Numbered from the stretch's first letter, positions 1-8,885 are shown. The stretch: 64,000 nucleotides of DNA from Pelagihabitans sp963760375 (GCA_963760375.1 CAVXCS010000002.1:152064-216063); one strand, 5' to 3'. Made by a program: numbers and translations. Notes: a model not told the origin generated them from the letters alone.

Positions 1-752
1 AAGAGAACCCGTAACCCGACCATAAATACCAACAAGGCGGTGACCCTTTTGATGCCATTAGGGGATAGCCTTTTTAAGCTGATGCGGATGCCCAGTTGCC
101 CCCCCAGAAACACCGCGCTGACCAGAGCCAAGGTTTCAATGGGCGGCAGTTCCAAGGTATTCGCCCAAATAAGCCCCCCAAGTCCGGAAATCGAGTTGAC
201 CAAGATAAAAAAGCTGGCCAAGGCCGCAATTTTTATCGATTTGTCCCATCGCATATGGTTCAATACCGGGGCCAAAAAAATGCCCCCGCCTATACCAACC
301 AGACCCGATAGGAGTCCGATGCCGGCACCGATCGCGTAACTGAGATATTTCGGATACACCTTGACCCTTTCCATGGTATTGGCCATGGTATAGGTTTGCC
401 AGGCCAAGAACAGTGAAGAAACGATCAAGGAAAGCCCAAGGATCACAAAAAACACATTCTCACTCAGTTTGAAGGAAGCCCCAATAAAAGCCAAGGGAAT
501 ACTGGTCAGGACAAACGGTAAAAAATCCTTTATCCTGGCATGCCCATGTTTAAAATACAAATAGGTGCTCGTTGAGACGACCACCAGGTTACAGACCAGG
601 GCCAGGGAACGAATGGCAAAAAATCCCATGATGGTGAGTGTCAACAGGGCCAAATAACTCGACCCGCCGCCAAATCCAACCGAAGAATATAAGGTGGCCA
701 CTACAAAAAAACCGATGCACAAGAGCAGCAGGCCTTCAATACTTAGCGACAT
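1..752 (-). CDS. TauE/SafE-family sulfite/anion exporter (partial, C-terminus beyond window)
   Basis: Integral membrane protein of the TauE/SafE family, which exports sulfite, sulfoacetate or related anions. The reading frame starts at the ATG complementary to 750-752 and runs open through position 1, giving 250 residues without the end. It begins MSLSIEGLLLLCIGFF and shows the family's glycine-rich half-repeat motifs, SSVGFGGGS near residue 24 and GLVGIGGG near residue 150, within alternating hydrophobic segments. The start overlaps the 3' end of the moeB/rhodanese gene by 17 nt, so it is probably the last visible gene of the Moco operon. The position suggests a role near sulfur or molybdoenzyme metabolism, such as removing sulfite made by a molybdoenzyme, but the substrate is inference. 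Confidence 0.85.
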   Translation of the reverse strand, partial: MSLSIEGLLLLCIGFFVVATLYSSVGFGGGSSYLALLTLTIMGFFAIRSLALVCNLVVVSTSTYLYFKHGHARIKDFLPFVLTSIPLAFIGASFKLSENVFFVILGLSLIVSSLFLAWQTYTMANTMERVKVYPKYLSYAIGAGIGLLSGLVGIGGGIFLAPVLNHMRWDKSIKIAALASFFILVNSISGLGGLIWANTLELPPIETLALVSAVFLGGQLGIRISLKRLSPNGIKRVTALLVFMVGLRVL

Positions 753-1809
753 ATTGATGTAGTTGGTTGATACCGCCCGTAACATTTACGAGTTGTGCGT
801 TCGGATAATAAGGCCTCAATTCCAGTATGGCTTTTTGGCTCCTGATGCCCGATTGGCACAAGAAATAAATGGGTTTTTTGATATCGATTTCGCCTTTTCT
901 GTTAAGGAGTTCCGATAAGGGTATATTCATTGAATTTCTGATATTGAAGGTCGTGAATTCATCGGGGCTGCGCACATCGATCAACTGCAATGGCCCTGAC
1001 GCCAGCAGCACTTCGAACGCTTCCGCATCCACCGAGGGTATGGGCAGGCCGCAATCCATTTCATAGCTTTCTTGAAGGGCGTCGATGGCGAAATGAATCG
1101 GAATCGATTTGAAGTTTATTTTTTGAAAACGATTCGCCAGTCCATCGAACAATAGCAGGGTACCTGAAAGGACCTCTCCGACTCCACTGATCACCTTAAT
1201 GGCCTCCAAGGCCTGTAGGTTCCCTACAATGCCCGGCAAAATGCCCAGTACGCCATGTTGATCGCAATTGGGTACCTCATCGGCCTTGGGCATCTCGGGA
1301 TAGAGGCATCGGTACGTTGGGCCGCCTTTATAATTGAATACGCTCAGCTGACCTTCAAAACCATGTAAAGCGCCATAAACAAAAGGTTTCTTTAAAATCA
1401 CGCAGGCATCATTGATTAAATAGCGGGTCGGGAAGTTGTCGGAGGCATCGATAACAAGGTCATAGGAACGAATGATATCCAACGCATTGTCCCGATCCAG
1501 ATACAACGCATGGCCAATAAGTGCTGTATCCCCGTTCTGGGCCTTCAACTTGGATATGGCCATCTCTACCTTCGACTTTCCAATATCCGCTTCGTCATAC
1601 AATACCTGACGATGCAGATTCGAAAGGGCGACCACATCGCGGTCAACCAGGCCCAAGGTGCCCACGCCCATGGCGTTGAGATAGGTCAAGACAGGAGTGC
1701 CAAGGCCCCCGGCACCCACCACCAAAACCCTGGCCTCCGACAGCTTTTGTTGGGCTTTTGAACCAAAGTCCCTTAAGAGGATCTGACGGCTATATCGTTC
1801 TAGGTTCAT
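736..1809 (-). CDS. moeB: MoeB/ThiF-family adenylyltransferase with C-terminal rhodanese domain
   Basis: A 357-residue E1-like enzyme expected to adenylate the C-terminal glycine of MoaD and, through its rhodanese domain, help load sulfur. The N-terminal ThiF domain carries the nucleotide loop GAGGLG at residues 32-37, then DRDVVALSNLHRQ near 56-68 and a conserved Cys at about 182 (VPNCDQHGVLG). The rhodanese domain occupies roughly 265-355 with the active loop CQSGIRS at 318-324. The zinc-binding CxxC pairs of classical MoeB are missing: the first reads TYRC (only C168) and no second pair follows the ThiF core. The stop overlaps the downstream exporter and the start overlaps mobA by 4 nt, so translation is probably coupled. 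A MoeZ-like role is most likely; thiamine or thiouridine sulfur transfer is an alternative. Confidence 0.88.
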   Translation of the reverse strand: MNLERYSRQILLRDFGSKAQQKLSEARVLVVGAGGLGTPVLTYLNAMGVGTLGLVDRDVVALSNLHRQVLYDEADIGKSKVEMAISKLKAQNGDTALIGHALYLDRDNALDIIRSYDLVIDASDNFPTRYLINDACVILKKPFVYGALHGFEGQLSVFNYKGGPTYRCLYPEMPKADEVPNCDQHGVLGILPGIVGNLQALEAIKVISGVGEVLSGTLLLFDGLANRFQKINFKSIPIHFAIDALQESYEMDCGLPIPSVDAEAFEVLLASGPLQLIDVRSPDEFTTFNIRNSMNIPLSELLNRKGEIDIKKPIYFLCQSGIRSQKAILELRPYYPNAQLVNVTGGINQLHQYVAKY

Positions 1810-2402
1810 GCGGAAGATAGTTTTTTGAGGGCGTCAAGATATTCGGTCTTGGAATTGGCATTGAGCAGCACTTCTTCTTTTTTGGGAAATACCAAGTGTA
1901 CCGGATGGTTGATCAGAAATTTACGGGGACAAGTGCCTTGTCCACTTTCCAAATAGGATAGCGACCGTTCCAGGGCCTTGGGTTCCCAAATGGCACATAA
2001 TGGTTCGGGCAGGGGGTTGTCCTGTAAGGCATAGGCGGTGGCCATCAATTCGGGTCGTCTTTCCGATATCAATGCCTTCAGGGCCTCCAGATCGATCAGG
2101 GGCAGGTCGCAGGCCAGCACCAGCCAGGCTACCTCGGGAAATTGATGATGGGCGGAAAGGAGTCCGTTATAAGGCCCCTTCACTTCGTCCTCATCGATGA
2201 TCACGGCCATATCTGAAGGAATATCCTTTGTTTGGTCGCCCCTGATACTGACAAACGTCCGTTCACAGATTTGATCGAGCATTCGGTACAGGTACTCCCG
2301 TTGGGGCTTCCCATGATAGTCGATCAATCCTTTGTCGGTGCCCATTCTGCTGCTTTTTCCGCCAGAAAGGACCAAACCATATAGCTTAGCGTTGGAAATC
2401 AT
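1806..2402 (-). CDS. mobA: Molybdenum cofactor guanylyltransferase MobA
   Basis: A 198-residue nucleotidyltransferase that attaches GMP to molybdopterin to make the guanine dinucleotide cofactor. The N-terminus has the signature LSGGKSSRMGTDKG (residues 12-25) for GTP binding, and LACDLPLID matches the metal-binding Asp motif. I chose the ATG at 2400-2402 rather than upstream in-frame codons because it begins the MobA fold exactly and is preceded by GGGAGGAAAG, an unusually good Shine-Dalgarno for this phylum. The longer reading frame would add 30 residues overlapping moaC. The start lies 17 nt inside moaC. NTP-transferases for molybdopterin cytidylation (MocA) are the alternative, but the operon favours MobA. 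Confidence 0.9.
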   Translation of the reverse strand: MISNAKLYGLVLSGGKSSRMGTDKGLIDYHGKPQREYLYRMLDQICERTFVSIRGDQTKDIPSDMAVIIDEDEVKGPYNGLLSAHHQFPEVAWLVLACDLPLIDLEALKALISERRPELMATAYALQDNPLPEPLCAIWEPKALERSLSYLESGQGTCPRKFLINHPVHLVFPKKEEVLLNANSKTEYLDALKKLSSA

Positions 2403-2859
2403 TCTTTCCTCCCGTTTTTTGTTGTAGTTGAATGTTGGTGATCTTGATGTCATGGGAAAGTGCCTTGCACATATCATAAAGCGTAAGGGCACTGATACTG
2501 GCCCCTGTCAAGGCTTCCATCTCCACTCCGGTACGTTCGTTGCACTTTACCGAACAGACGATTTCAAGGGCATTTTCCATGGGGTTGATTTCAATATGGA
2601 TCTTCGATAGCCGCAGGGTGTGGCATAAAGGAATCAGTTCAGCAGTTTTTTTCGCCCCCTGGATGCCCGCAATGATCGCTGTTTGCAAAATACTTCCTTT
2701 TGGCCCCAAAAAATCCTTTTCGGCCAAGGTTTCGAATACCGACTTGGGAAAGACCACAATTCCTATGGCCGTGGCGCTTCGCTCGGTGACCGATTTGTGC
2801 GATACATCGACCATGTTCAATTGTCCGCCGGTATCGATATGGGAGAGTCGTTTCTTCAC
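2386..2859 (-). CDS. moaC: Cyclic pyranopterin monophosphate synthase MoaC
   Basis: A 157-residue protein that converts the MoaA product into cyclic pyranopterin monophosphate, the second step of Moco synthesis. Family signatures are all present: LSHIDTGGQLNMVDVSHKSV at the start, LIPLCHTL near residues 76-82, and GVEMEALTGAS followed by LYDMCKA at 111-133, which contains the catalytic Asp/Lys region. Length matches the family's usual 155-165 residues. It lies between moaE (13 nt gap upstream) and mobA (17 nt overlap downstream). The partner radical-SAM enzyme MoaA is not in this window. Confidence 0.95.
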   Translation of the reverse strand: MKKRLSHIDTGGQLNMVDVSHKSVTERSATAIGIVVFPKSVFETLAEKDFLGPKGSILQTAIIAGIQGAKKTAELIPLCHTLRLSKIHIEINPMENALEIVCSVKCNERTGVEMEALTGASISALTLYDMCKALSHDIKITNIQLQQKTGGKNDFQR

Positions 2860-2871
2860 TTTATCCTATGT

Positions 2872-3291
2872 TTATGGATGGGCCGAAACCCAAACCGTCT
2901 TATTTTTAAAGATTTCCTTTTTCCATATGGGTACCCTTTCCTTCAGGGTATCGATCAAATACCTGCACGCTTCAAAACAGGCATCCCTATGCGGTGCTGA
3001 TGCTCCGACCACCACCACGGGCTCTTCCACTTTTTTGGCCCCTATCGCATGGCGGATGACCACTTTGTTCAGCTGCCATTTTTCAATGGCCTCCAGCGCG
3101 ATTTTTTCCATCTCCTTCAGGGCCATGTTCCTATAGGTTTCAAATTCCAAGGAAACGACCGTTTCGCCTTGGGTCAACTCCCGTACCGTGCCCACAAAAA
3201 CACAGATGCCGCCACTTTGTGGATCGGAAAGTTCGGCATACACCTTTGACACCTCCAGGGTGTCCACGATTTCTATGATTGCTTTATTCAT
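2872..3291 (-). CDS. moaE: Molybdopterin synthase catalytic subunit MoaE
   Basis: A 139-residue large subunit of molybdopterin synthase, which inserts two sulfurs from thiocarboxylated MoaD into cyclic pyranopterin monophosphate. Recognisable are GGICVFVGTVRE near residues 27-38, VVIRHAIGA, GASAPHRDACFEAC, and the C-terminal VPIWKKE bearing the active-site lysine. Its ATG shares one base with the moaD stop (TGATG arrangement at 3289-3293), consistent with stoichiometric coupled synthesis of the two subunits. Confidence 0.94.
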   Translation of the reverse strand: MNKAIIEIVDTLEVSKVYAELSDPQSGGICVFVGTVRELTQGETVVSLEFETYRNMALKEMEKIALEAIEKWQLNKVVIRHAIGAKKVEEPVVVVGASAPHRDACFEACRYLIDTLKERVPIWKKEIFKNKTVWVSAHP

Positions 3292-3533
3292 CAGCCGCCA
3301 CTTACGGGTGGGATAATGGCGATTTCATCGCCTTGTTGCAAAACTAGGTCATCCTTGGCATACTCGCTGTTCACGGCAACCGCGATCGAGGACAACCGGC
3401 CCAGATCGGGATAGGTGCTTTTTAAGCTTTGCCTCAGCTGTTCCACGGAAGTGGGCCGGGCCTCCCCGGGCTCAAAATGAATTCTGGATTTCCCAACGAT
3501 ATCCTTAGCTATACCAAACAACAAAATTTCCAT
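3291..3533 (-). CDS. moaD: Molybdopterin synthase sulfur-carrier subunit MoaD
   Basis: An 80-residue ubiquitin-fold sulfur carrier. It ends in the obligatory double glycine (IIPPVSGG), the site adenylated by MoeB and then thiocarboxylated. LLFGIAKDIVG and GDEIAIIPPVSGG are typical of the family. It is the first gene of the visible Moco operon; about 50 nt separate it from the upstream lipoprotein gene on the same strand, so it may have its own promoter, although I see no clear TAnnTTTG element there. Confidence 0.93.
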   Translation of the reverse strand: MEILLFGIAKDIVGKSRIHFEPGEARPTSVEQLRQSLKSTYPDLGRLSSIAVAVNSEYAKDDLVLQQGDEIAIIPPVSGG

Positions 3534-3583
3534 ATTATCACTTTCACCAATTAAGATACAAGTTACAAAAATTTACCGCCCGC

Positions 3584-4387
3584 CTAGGGTTTCTCGACTA
3601 TTTTGGCATTGATGGGCATTCCGTAGAAATCTATGGGCATGGCTTTATCGCTGATGGCAACATGCTTGAAATGGGTGGTACTTTTTGCCGCTTTGATCTT
3701 CCTGCCCTCATAATCGTGCCAGGTAATCGACTTGGGCAGCAACAGGCCGTTGGTCATCGACCAATCGTTGTAACGTATCCATTTCACATTATCGGATTTT
3801 TCGCCACTCCTATAGGTAACCGTATACCCCAACCAAGCCATTTGGTGGGTATCGGGATCGTAATGGATAAAATACTCGTCCTTGGGCGAGGTTCCCACTC
3901 CATCACCATATCCGATTTGTATGCCCGGATAGGATTTACCTTCAAAAACCAAGGGATCGGTTAGCCCGTAGTGGATGCCGTTGTCACCCAACACAAAGGG
4001 CATGGCGAAAAAATAGAACATTAAATTATGATAGAACATGGGATCGCCTCGATACGTGTTTTGGGGATCGAACGCCCAAACCGCCTTCCCGTCGAAGCCC
4101 ATTTCGATGTCGCCCATAACGATCTTGTCCATCCTGGAAGTGAGGTCGATGGTATGGGTTTCCCCTGATGCTTCCCGCGTCCCGGCCGGAATTTCAAAAA
4201 TCAGGGTTTTCATGGCGCGCCATTGGGCCAAACCCCCATGGGCATCAAAAACCGCGGTTAGTTGTCCTGGAAAATCGGATTTTGCGTTTTCCGCAATATT
4301 AGCCGTGATGACGGTAGCTTTCGCTTCGGGAGCTGGTTTACAGGCTGTTATCAAGAACAGGAGCACAAGGGGAACCAATCTTTTCAT
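3584..4387 (-). CDS. Lipoprotein, DUF6503-like, function unknown
   Basis: A 267-residue exported lipoprotein. The N-terminus MKRLVPLVLLFLITACKP is a clear type II signal peptide with lipobox ITAC, so the mature protein starts at Cys16. The body reads AVFDAHGGLAQWRAMKTLIF near the start and has alternating Trp/Tyr-rich beta segments (GYDGKAVWAFDP-like), resembling the flavobacterial DUF6503 family by memory only. No catalytic motif is visible. It lies upstream of moaD on the same strand and is divergent from the trmH-like gene. Confidence 0.7.
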   Translation of the reverse strand: MKRLVPLVLLFLITACKPAPEAKATVITANIAENAKSDFPGQLTAVFDAHGGLAQWRAMKTLIFEIPAGTREASGETHTIDLTSRMDKIVMGDIEMGFDGKAVWAFDPQNTYRGDPMFYHNLMFYFFAMPFVLGDNGIHYGLTDPLVFEGKSYPGIQIGYGDGVGTSPKDEYFIHYDPDTHQMAWLGYTVTYRSGEKSDNVKWIRYNDWSMTNGLLLPKSITWHDYEGRKIKAAKSTTHFKHVAISDKAMPIDFYGMPINAKIVEKP

Positions 4388-4448
4388 GTGTATGTTTTAA
4401 AGGATATGCATTCTGTCGTGGAAACAACAAATAATTTACCGAATCGAT

Positions 4449-4456
4449 TACTTTTG
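4449..4456 (+). promoter_or_regulatory. Bacteroidetes -7 element (TACTTTTG) for the trmH-like gene
   Basis: Exact match to TAnnTTTG, the primary sigma factor -7 consensus of Bacteroidetes. It ends only 5 nt before the ATG at 4462, so the predicted transcript would start at or within the start codon. No clear -33 TTG is seen at the usual spacing. Confidence 0.5.
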
Positions 4457-4461
4457 TTGCC

Positions 4462-5274
4462 ATGCACGAAATTAAACAAATCAGCAGCCTTCAGAATGCA
4501 CTGGTAAAGAAAATTCTTTTGCTTCAAGAGAAGTCTAGGGAAAGGAAATCTGCGCTGCGATTTGTATTGGAAGGGATCAAGGAACTGCAACTGGCCCTGA
4601 AAGCAGGTTATCCCATGGAAACCCTATTGTTTTATGAGGGGTTGATGACCATCGAGGGTTTACATTCACTCTTGGGTGCTACTGCCCCAAAACCCGAGCT
4701 CATTGCGGTGACCAAGGAAGTCTATGAAAAATTGGCCTACCGTGACAGTACGGGTGGCATTGTGGCCATTGGCCGTTGCAAGACCCATGACCTGGAATCT
4801 TTGGTCCTCAACAAACGAAACCCTTTGATCTTGGTCGCAGAAGCACCAGAAAAACCTGGAAACATTGGCGCCTTGTTGCGCACAGCGGATGCGGCAGGGC
4901 TCGATGCGGTGATCATCGCCAATGGCAAGACCGATCTGTACAATCCTAATATCATCCGATCCAGTGTGGGTTGCCTGTTTACAAACAATATTGCCTTGGG
5001 CAGCACGGGCGACATCATTTCCTATCTCAAACGGAAGGAGATAACCATCTACTGCGCGGCACTTTCCGCCTCCAAAAATTACGTCGAGGTCGATTTCAAA
5101 AAGCCTTCGGCCATCGTGGTTGGCACCGAATCGACCGGACTCTCAAATACATGGCTCGAAGCCTCCGACCAGAACATCCTTATTCCCATGCAGGGCGAAA
5201 TCGATTCGATGAACGTTTCGGTCTCCGCGGCAATCCTTATCTTTGAAGCGAAAAGGCAGCGCGGATTTGCCTGA
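4462..5274 (+). CDS. TrmH/SpoU-family RNA 2'-O-ribose methyltransferase
   Basis: A 270-residue SPOUT-class methyltransferase acting on rRNA or tRNA ribose. The N-terminal substrate-binding region (residues 1-100) begins MHEIKQISSLQNALVKKI, as in family members. The catalytic domain carries motif 1 VAEAPEKPGNIGALLRTADA (starting near residue 129), motif 2 around AIVVGTESTGLS and motif 3 IPMQGEIDSMNVSVSAAI near 245-262, which form the trefoil knot that binds S-adenosylmethionine. The start codon sits 5 nt after a -7 element and the N-terminus is homologous from the first residue, so translation may begin without a leader. The exact RNA target cannot be read from sequence. Confidence 0.9.
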   Translation: MHEIKQISSLQNALVKKILLLQEKSRERKSALRFVLEGIKELQLALKAGYPMETLLFYEGLMTIEGLHSLLGATAPKPELIAVTKEVYEKLAYRDSTGGIVAIGRCKTHDLESLVLNKRNPLILVAEAPEKPGNIGALLRTADAAGLDAVIIANGKTDLYNPNIIRSSVGCLFTNNIALGSTGDIISYLKRKEITIYCAALSASKNYVEVDFKKPSAIVVGTESTGLSNTWLEASDQNILIPMQGEIDSMNVSVSAAILIFEAKRQRGFA

Positions 5275-5344
5275 TCGACAACCCAAAAATCATCGCCGAT
5301 CGTGATGGTCAAAACATCGGAATTGAAAATAAATACCATAGCTT

Positions 5345-6571
5345 TTGAATAACCTGTTCTATATCATCATTTTTATTTTGGTATTTCAATTTATACTGGA
5401 TACCTACCTCAATTACCTTAACGCAAAACGCTTCAAAGACCCCCTACCCAGTGAATTGAGCGATGTCTTTGATGCCAAGGAACATCAAAAGTCTTTTGAC
5501 TATAAAAAAACCAACTACCGATTTGGTATCCTATCCTCAACCTTTTCGGTACTGCTCACCATAGGATTTCTCTCGTTCGGCGGCTTTGAATGGGTAGACA
5601 AGATCGTAAGGGGCATCACCGATAACGCCACGTTCATGGCATTGCTGTTTTTTGGGATTGTCATGTTCGGCTCCGATTTGTTGAGCCTGCCCTTTGCTTA
5701 TTATTCCACCTTTGTCATCGAGGAAAAGTTCGGCTTCAACAAAACCACCAAAAAACTGTTTTTTGTCGATAAATTAAAAGGATGGTTCATGCTGGCCGTG
5801 CTGGGCGGCGGGATCCTGGCGATGGTGATATGGTTCTACCAATGGGCCGGAAGCCATTTCTGGATCTATGCATGGACCTTGATATCGATATTTACGATCT
5901 TCATGAACCTTTTTTACAGCAAATTGATCGTGCCCATGTTCAATCGGCAAACCCCATTGGAAGAGGGCAGTTTAAAAAGCAAGATCGAGGGATATGCCAA
6001 AAAGGTAGGTTTTGAACTGAGCCAGATCTTCGTTATCGACGGCTCCAAAAGATCCACCAAGGCCAATGCCTATTTTTCCGGTTTCGGCAAGGAAAAAAGG
6101 GTAACGCTTTATGATACGCTCATCAACGATCTGAGTGAAGAGGAAATTGTGGCTGTACTGGCCCATGAAGTGGGGCACTACAAACGCAAGCATATCATTT
6201 TCAATCTTGGGGCCTCGATCGTGCTCACCGGGCTCACCCTGTTTATCCTTTCGATTTTTGTCAACCACCCTGAAGTGTCGATGGCCATTGGTGTTTCCCA
6301 GCCCAGTTTTCATGCGGCCCTGATTGGTTTCGGGATCCTCTATTCCCCCATATCCGAAATCACTGGACTGGTCATGAACCATTTCTCGAGAAAGTTTGAG
6401 TACCAGGCCGATGACTACGCAAAAAAGACCTATGCTGCCCTACCCCTGATCAGCTCCCTCAAAAAACTCTCCAAAAACAATTTGAGCAACCTTACCCCCC
6501 ATCCTGCCTATGTTTTCATGCACTATTCCCATCCACCCTTGATCGCAAGGATCAGGAATTTAAAGGCATAG
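5345..6571 (+). CDS. M48 family metallopeptidase, CAAX prenyl protease 1 (Ste24)-like
   Basis: A 408-residue membrane zinc protease of the Ste24/HtpX clan. Several hydrophobic spans precede the zinc motif HEVGHYKRKH at about residues 276-285, and a downstream Glu in the stretch SRKFEYQADDYA (near 347) should supply the third zinc ligand. Length fits Ste24-type rather than the shorter HtpX. The only start that keeps the first membrane segment is a TTG at 5345. It follows the trmH-like gene by 70 nt. Prenylated proteins are not expected in this phylum, so its role is probably membrane protein quality control; that is inference from family knowledge. Confidence 0.88.
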   Translation: MNNLFYIIIFILVFQFILDTYLNYLNAKRFKDPLPSELSDVFDAKEHQKSFDYKKTNYRFGILSSTFSVLLTIGFLSFGGFEWVDKIVRGITDNATFMALLFFGIVMFGSDLLSLPFAYYSTFVIEEKFGFNKTTKKLFFVDKLKGWFMLAVLGGGILAMVIWFYQWAGSHFWIYAWTLISIFTIFMNLFYSKLIVPMFNRQTPLEEGSLKSKIEGYAKKVGFELSQIFVIDGSKRSTKANAYFSGFGKEKRVTLYDTLINDLSEEEIVAVLAHEVGHYKRKHIIFNLGASIVLTGLTLFILSIFVNHPEVSMAIGVSQPSFHAALIGFGILYSPISEITGLVMNHFSRKFEYQADDYAKKTYAALPLISSLKKLSKNNLSNLTPHPAYVFMHYSHPPLIARIRNLKA

Positions 6572-6615
6572 TTTTTGTTGTATAGTCATATAGATTATGC
6601 TACTTTTATTTTAGG

Positions 6616-8820
6616 ATGACACAAGCCGCACTCGAAATAGAGAACAAGGAAATAGCGAAGCAATACAAAGAACTGCTGCGCATCAGTTACCAGACCCTCT
6701 CGGTAGAGGACAAAAAACTGATCCGCTCGGCTTTTGAGGTTGCTTTGGATGCGCACAAAGACCAGCGAAGGAAATCGGGGGAGGCCTATATTTTTCATCC
6801 CATAGCAGTGGCCAAGATCGTCGCCTCGGAAATAGGCCTGGATGCAGTCTCGATTGCTTCCGCCCTATTGCACGACGTGGTCGAGGATACCGACTATACC
6901 CTCGACGATATTGAACGCATGTTCGGGGAAACCGTGGCCAGGATCGTGGACGGACTCACCAAGATCGCGCATCTTAAAAAAGACATGAACATCTCCCAGC
7001 AAGCGGAGAACTTCAGAAAGATGTTGCTCACCCTGCACGATGATGTTCGGGTAATCATCATCAAAATTGCCGACCGCTATCACAACATGCTCACCATGGA
7101 TGCCATGCCCGAGGACAAGCAGGTTCAGATGGCATCGGAAACTTTGTACATCTATGCCCCACTGGCCCACAGAATAGGGCTTTACAATATCAAGACCGAG
7201 CTGGAAGACCTCAGTTTGAAGTATACCGAACCAGAGGTTTACGCCGATATTCAGGGCAAAATCGAAGAATCGAAAGAAGAACAGCAAGCCTATATCGATG
7301 CCTTTAAGAAGGTCATCGAAAATTCTTTGGACGAGGAAAAACTCAATTATGTCATCAAGGGCAGGATGAAGTCGATCTTTTCGATGCGGAGGAAAATGAA
7401 GGCCCAGAATGTAACCTTCGATGAGATTTATGACAAATTCGCCATCAGGATCATCTATAAATCGGACAAACAGAACGAGAAATTTTTGGCCTGGAAGATC
7501 TATTCGATCGTCACAGATCATTTTACACCCAACCCGGTGCGATTGCGCGATTGGATCTCCTCGCCGAAATCGACGGGCTATGAAGCCTTGCACATCACCG
7601 TCATGGGGCCAAAAGGGAAATGGGTGGAGGTGCAGATACGCAGTGAGCGCATGCACGAAATTGCTGAAAAGGGCTATGCCGCACACTTTAAGTACAAGCA
7701 CGGCGAGCAGAAAGAACAGGGCATCGAGATCTGGCTCAATAGGTTGCAGGAAGCCTTGGAGAATGCCACGACCAATGCGGTTGATTTTGTGGAGGAATTC
7801 AAACTCAACCTTTATGCCAAGGAAATTTTCGTGTTCACCCCCAAAGGAGAGTTAAAATCACTGCCCAAAGGAGCTACCCCCTTGGATTTTGCCTTCAATA
7901 TCCATACCGAAGTGGGCATACGCACCCGGGGCGCCAAAGTAAATGGCAAATTGGTTCCGCTGAGCACTACCTTGAACAGCGGCGATCAAGTGGAAATCAT
8001 CACTTCCGATCAGGCAAAACCCAACCAGAACTGGTTGGATTATGCCACTACGGCCAGGGCGCGCTCTAAAATCAAATCCTCCCTGCGGGAAGAGCAGAAG
8101 GCAGTGGCCATCGAGGGCAAGGAAATCTTGAGGAGAAAGCTCAAGTCGCAAAAAATCAATCTGAACGAAGATACCATCAACAAGATGGTGGTCTTCTTCA
8201 AACTCAAGACCAGTCTTGACCTATTCTATAGGGTAGGTATCGGGTCGATCGACAACCAAAAGATCAAGGATTTTGCCTCATCCTATAGCAATGCCTTTAT
8301 CAGCTTCTTTAAAAATAAAATCAGGAAAACGCCCGTCCCCGAGGACATTGACAAAGATGAAATCACCACCAAATACGATATGTTGGTGTTTGGCAAGGAG
8401 GAGGAAAAACTCGAGTACAAATTATCGCAGTGCTGCAATCCGATACCGGGGGACGATGTTTTCGGTTTTGTGAGCGTTACCGAGGGCATCAAGGTGCATT
8501 CGAAAAACTGTCCGAATGCGATCTCCTTGCAGAGCAATTATGCCTACCGCATTATCAGTGCCAAATGGATCGATTCGTCCCAAAAAGAATTCCAATCCGA
8601 GATCAAACTTACGGGTATCGATAACTTGGGCCTAGTCAGCGAAATCACCGAAGTAATTTCCGATAACATGCACGTGAACATGCGCAATCTGAACTTTAGT
8701 ACAGACGGTGGCACCTTTACGGGAAGGATAACGGTGGTGGTCAAAAACAACATTATCCTCAAAAAATTGATCAACAACCTGAAGCAAATCGATGGCATCG
8801 ATAAAGTGACCCGCATTTAG
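6616..8820 (+). CDS. Bifunctional (p)ppGpp synthetase/hydrolase RelA/SpoT
   Basis: A 734-residue Rel enzyme controlling the stringent response. Domain order: HD hydrolase with H61, H86-D87 and E90-D91 (LLHDVVEDT) intact; synthetase with GRMKSIFSMRRKMK and YDKFAIRIIY near 250-285 and TGYEALHITV; TGS domain around 405-465 (IFVFTPKGELKSLPKGAT); a zinc-finger-like region with CCNPIPGDDVFGFV near 610; and a C-terminal ACT domain from about 655. Both catalytic halves look functional, as in other Bacteroidota, which often carry one long Rel. A weak promoter (TACTTTTA at 6601-6608, last base off consensus) lies 7 nt before the ATG. It is followed by the fur-like gene. Confidence 0.95.
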   Translation: MTQAALEIENKEIAKQYKELLRISYQTLSVEDKKLIRSAFEVALDAHKDQRRKSGEAYIFHPIAVAKIVASEIGLDAVSIASALLHDVVEDTDYTLDDIERMFGETVARIVDGLTKIAHLKKDMNISQQAENFRKMLLTLHDDVRVIIIKIADRYHNMLTMDAMPEDKQVQMASETLYIYAPLAHRIGLYNIKTELEDLSLKYTEPEVYADIQGKIEESKEEQQAYIDAFKKVIENSLDEEKLNYVIKGRMKSIFSMRRKMKAQNVTFDEIYDKFAIRIIYKSDKQNEKFLAWKIYSIVTDHFTPNPVRLRDWISSPKSTGYEALHITVMGPKGKWVEVQIRSERMHEIAEKGYAAHFKYKHGEQKEQGIEIWLNRLQEALENATTNAVDFVEEFKLNLYAKEIFVFTPKGELKSLPKGATPLDFAFNIHTEVGIRTRGAKVNGKLVPLSTTLNSGDQVEIITSDQAKPNQNWLDYATTARARSKIKSSLREEQKAVAIEGKEILRRKLKSQKINLNEDTINKMVVFFKLKTSLDLFYRVGIGSIDNQKIKDFASSYSNAFISFFKNKIRKTPVPEDIDKDEITTKYDMLVFGKEEEKLEYKLSQCCNPIPGDDVFGFVSVTEGIKVHSKNCPNAISLQSNYAYRIISAKWIDSSQKEFQSEIKLTGIDNLGLVSEITEVISDNMHVNMRNLNFSTDGGTFTGRITVVVKNNIILKKLINNLKQIDGIDKVTRI

Positions 8821-8832
8821 ATCGGTTTGGAA

Positions 8833-8860
8833 TTGGAATGAAAATTTAACTGTACATTTG
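8833..8860 (+). promoter_or_regulatory. Bacteroidetes promoter TTG-N17-TACATTTG upstream of the Fur-family gene
   Basis: The -33 TTG at 8833-8835 and the -7 TACATTTG at 8853-8860 are separated by 17 nt, matching the consensus well. The predicted start of transcription is near 8867. This supports translation of the regulator from ATG 8886 rather than from the TTG/ATG pair at 8865-8870. The Fur-family gene and purA are probably transcribed together from here. Confidence 0.6.
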
Positions 8861-8885
8861 CGAATTGATGCAGGGAAAACCACTT

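Noticed and set aside
6865..7701. A 278-codon minus-strand frame inside the RelA/SpoT gene
   Set aside because: Shadow of a highly conserved enzyme; no motifs of its own.
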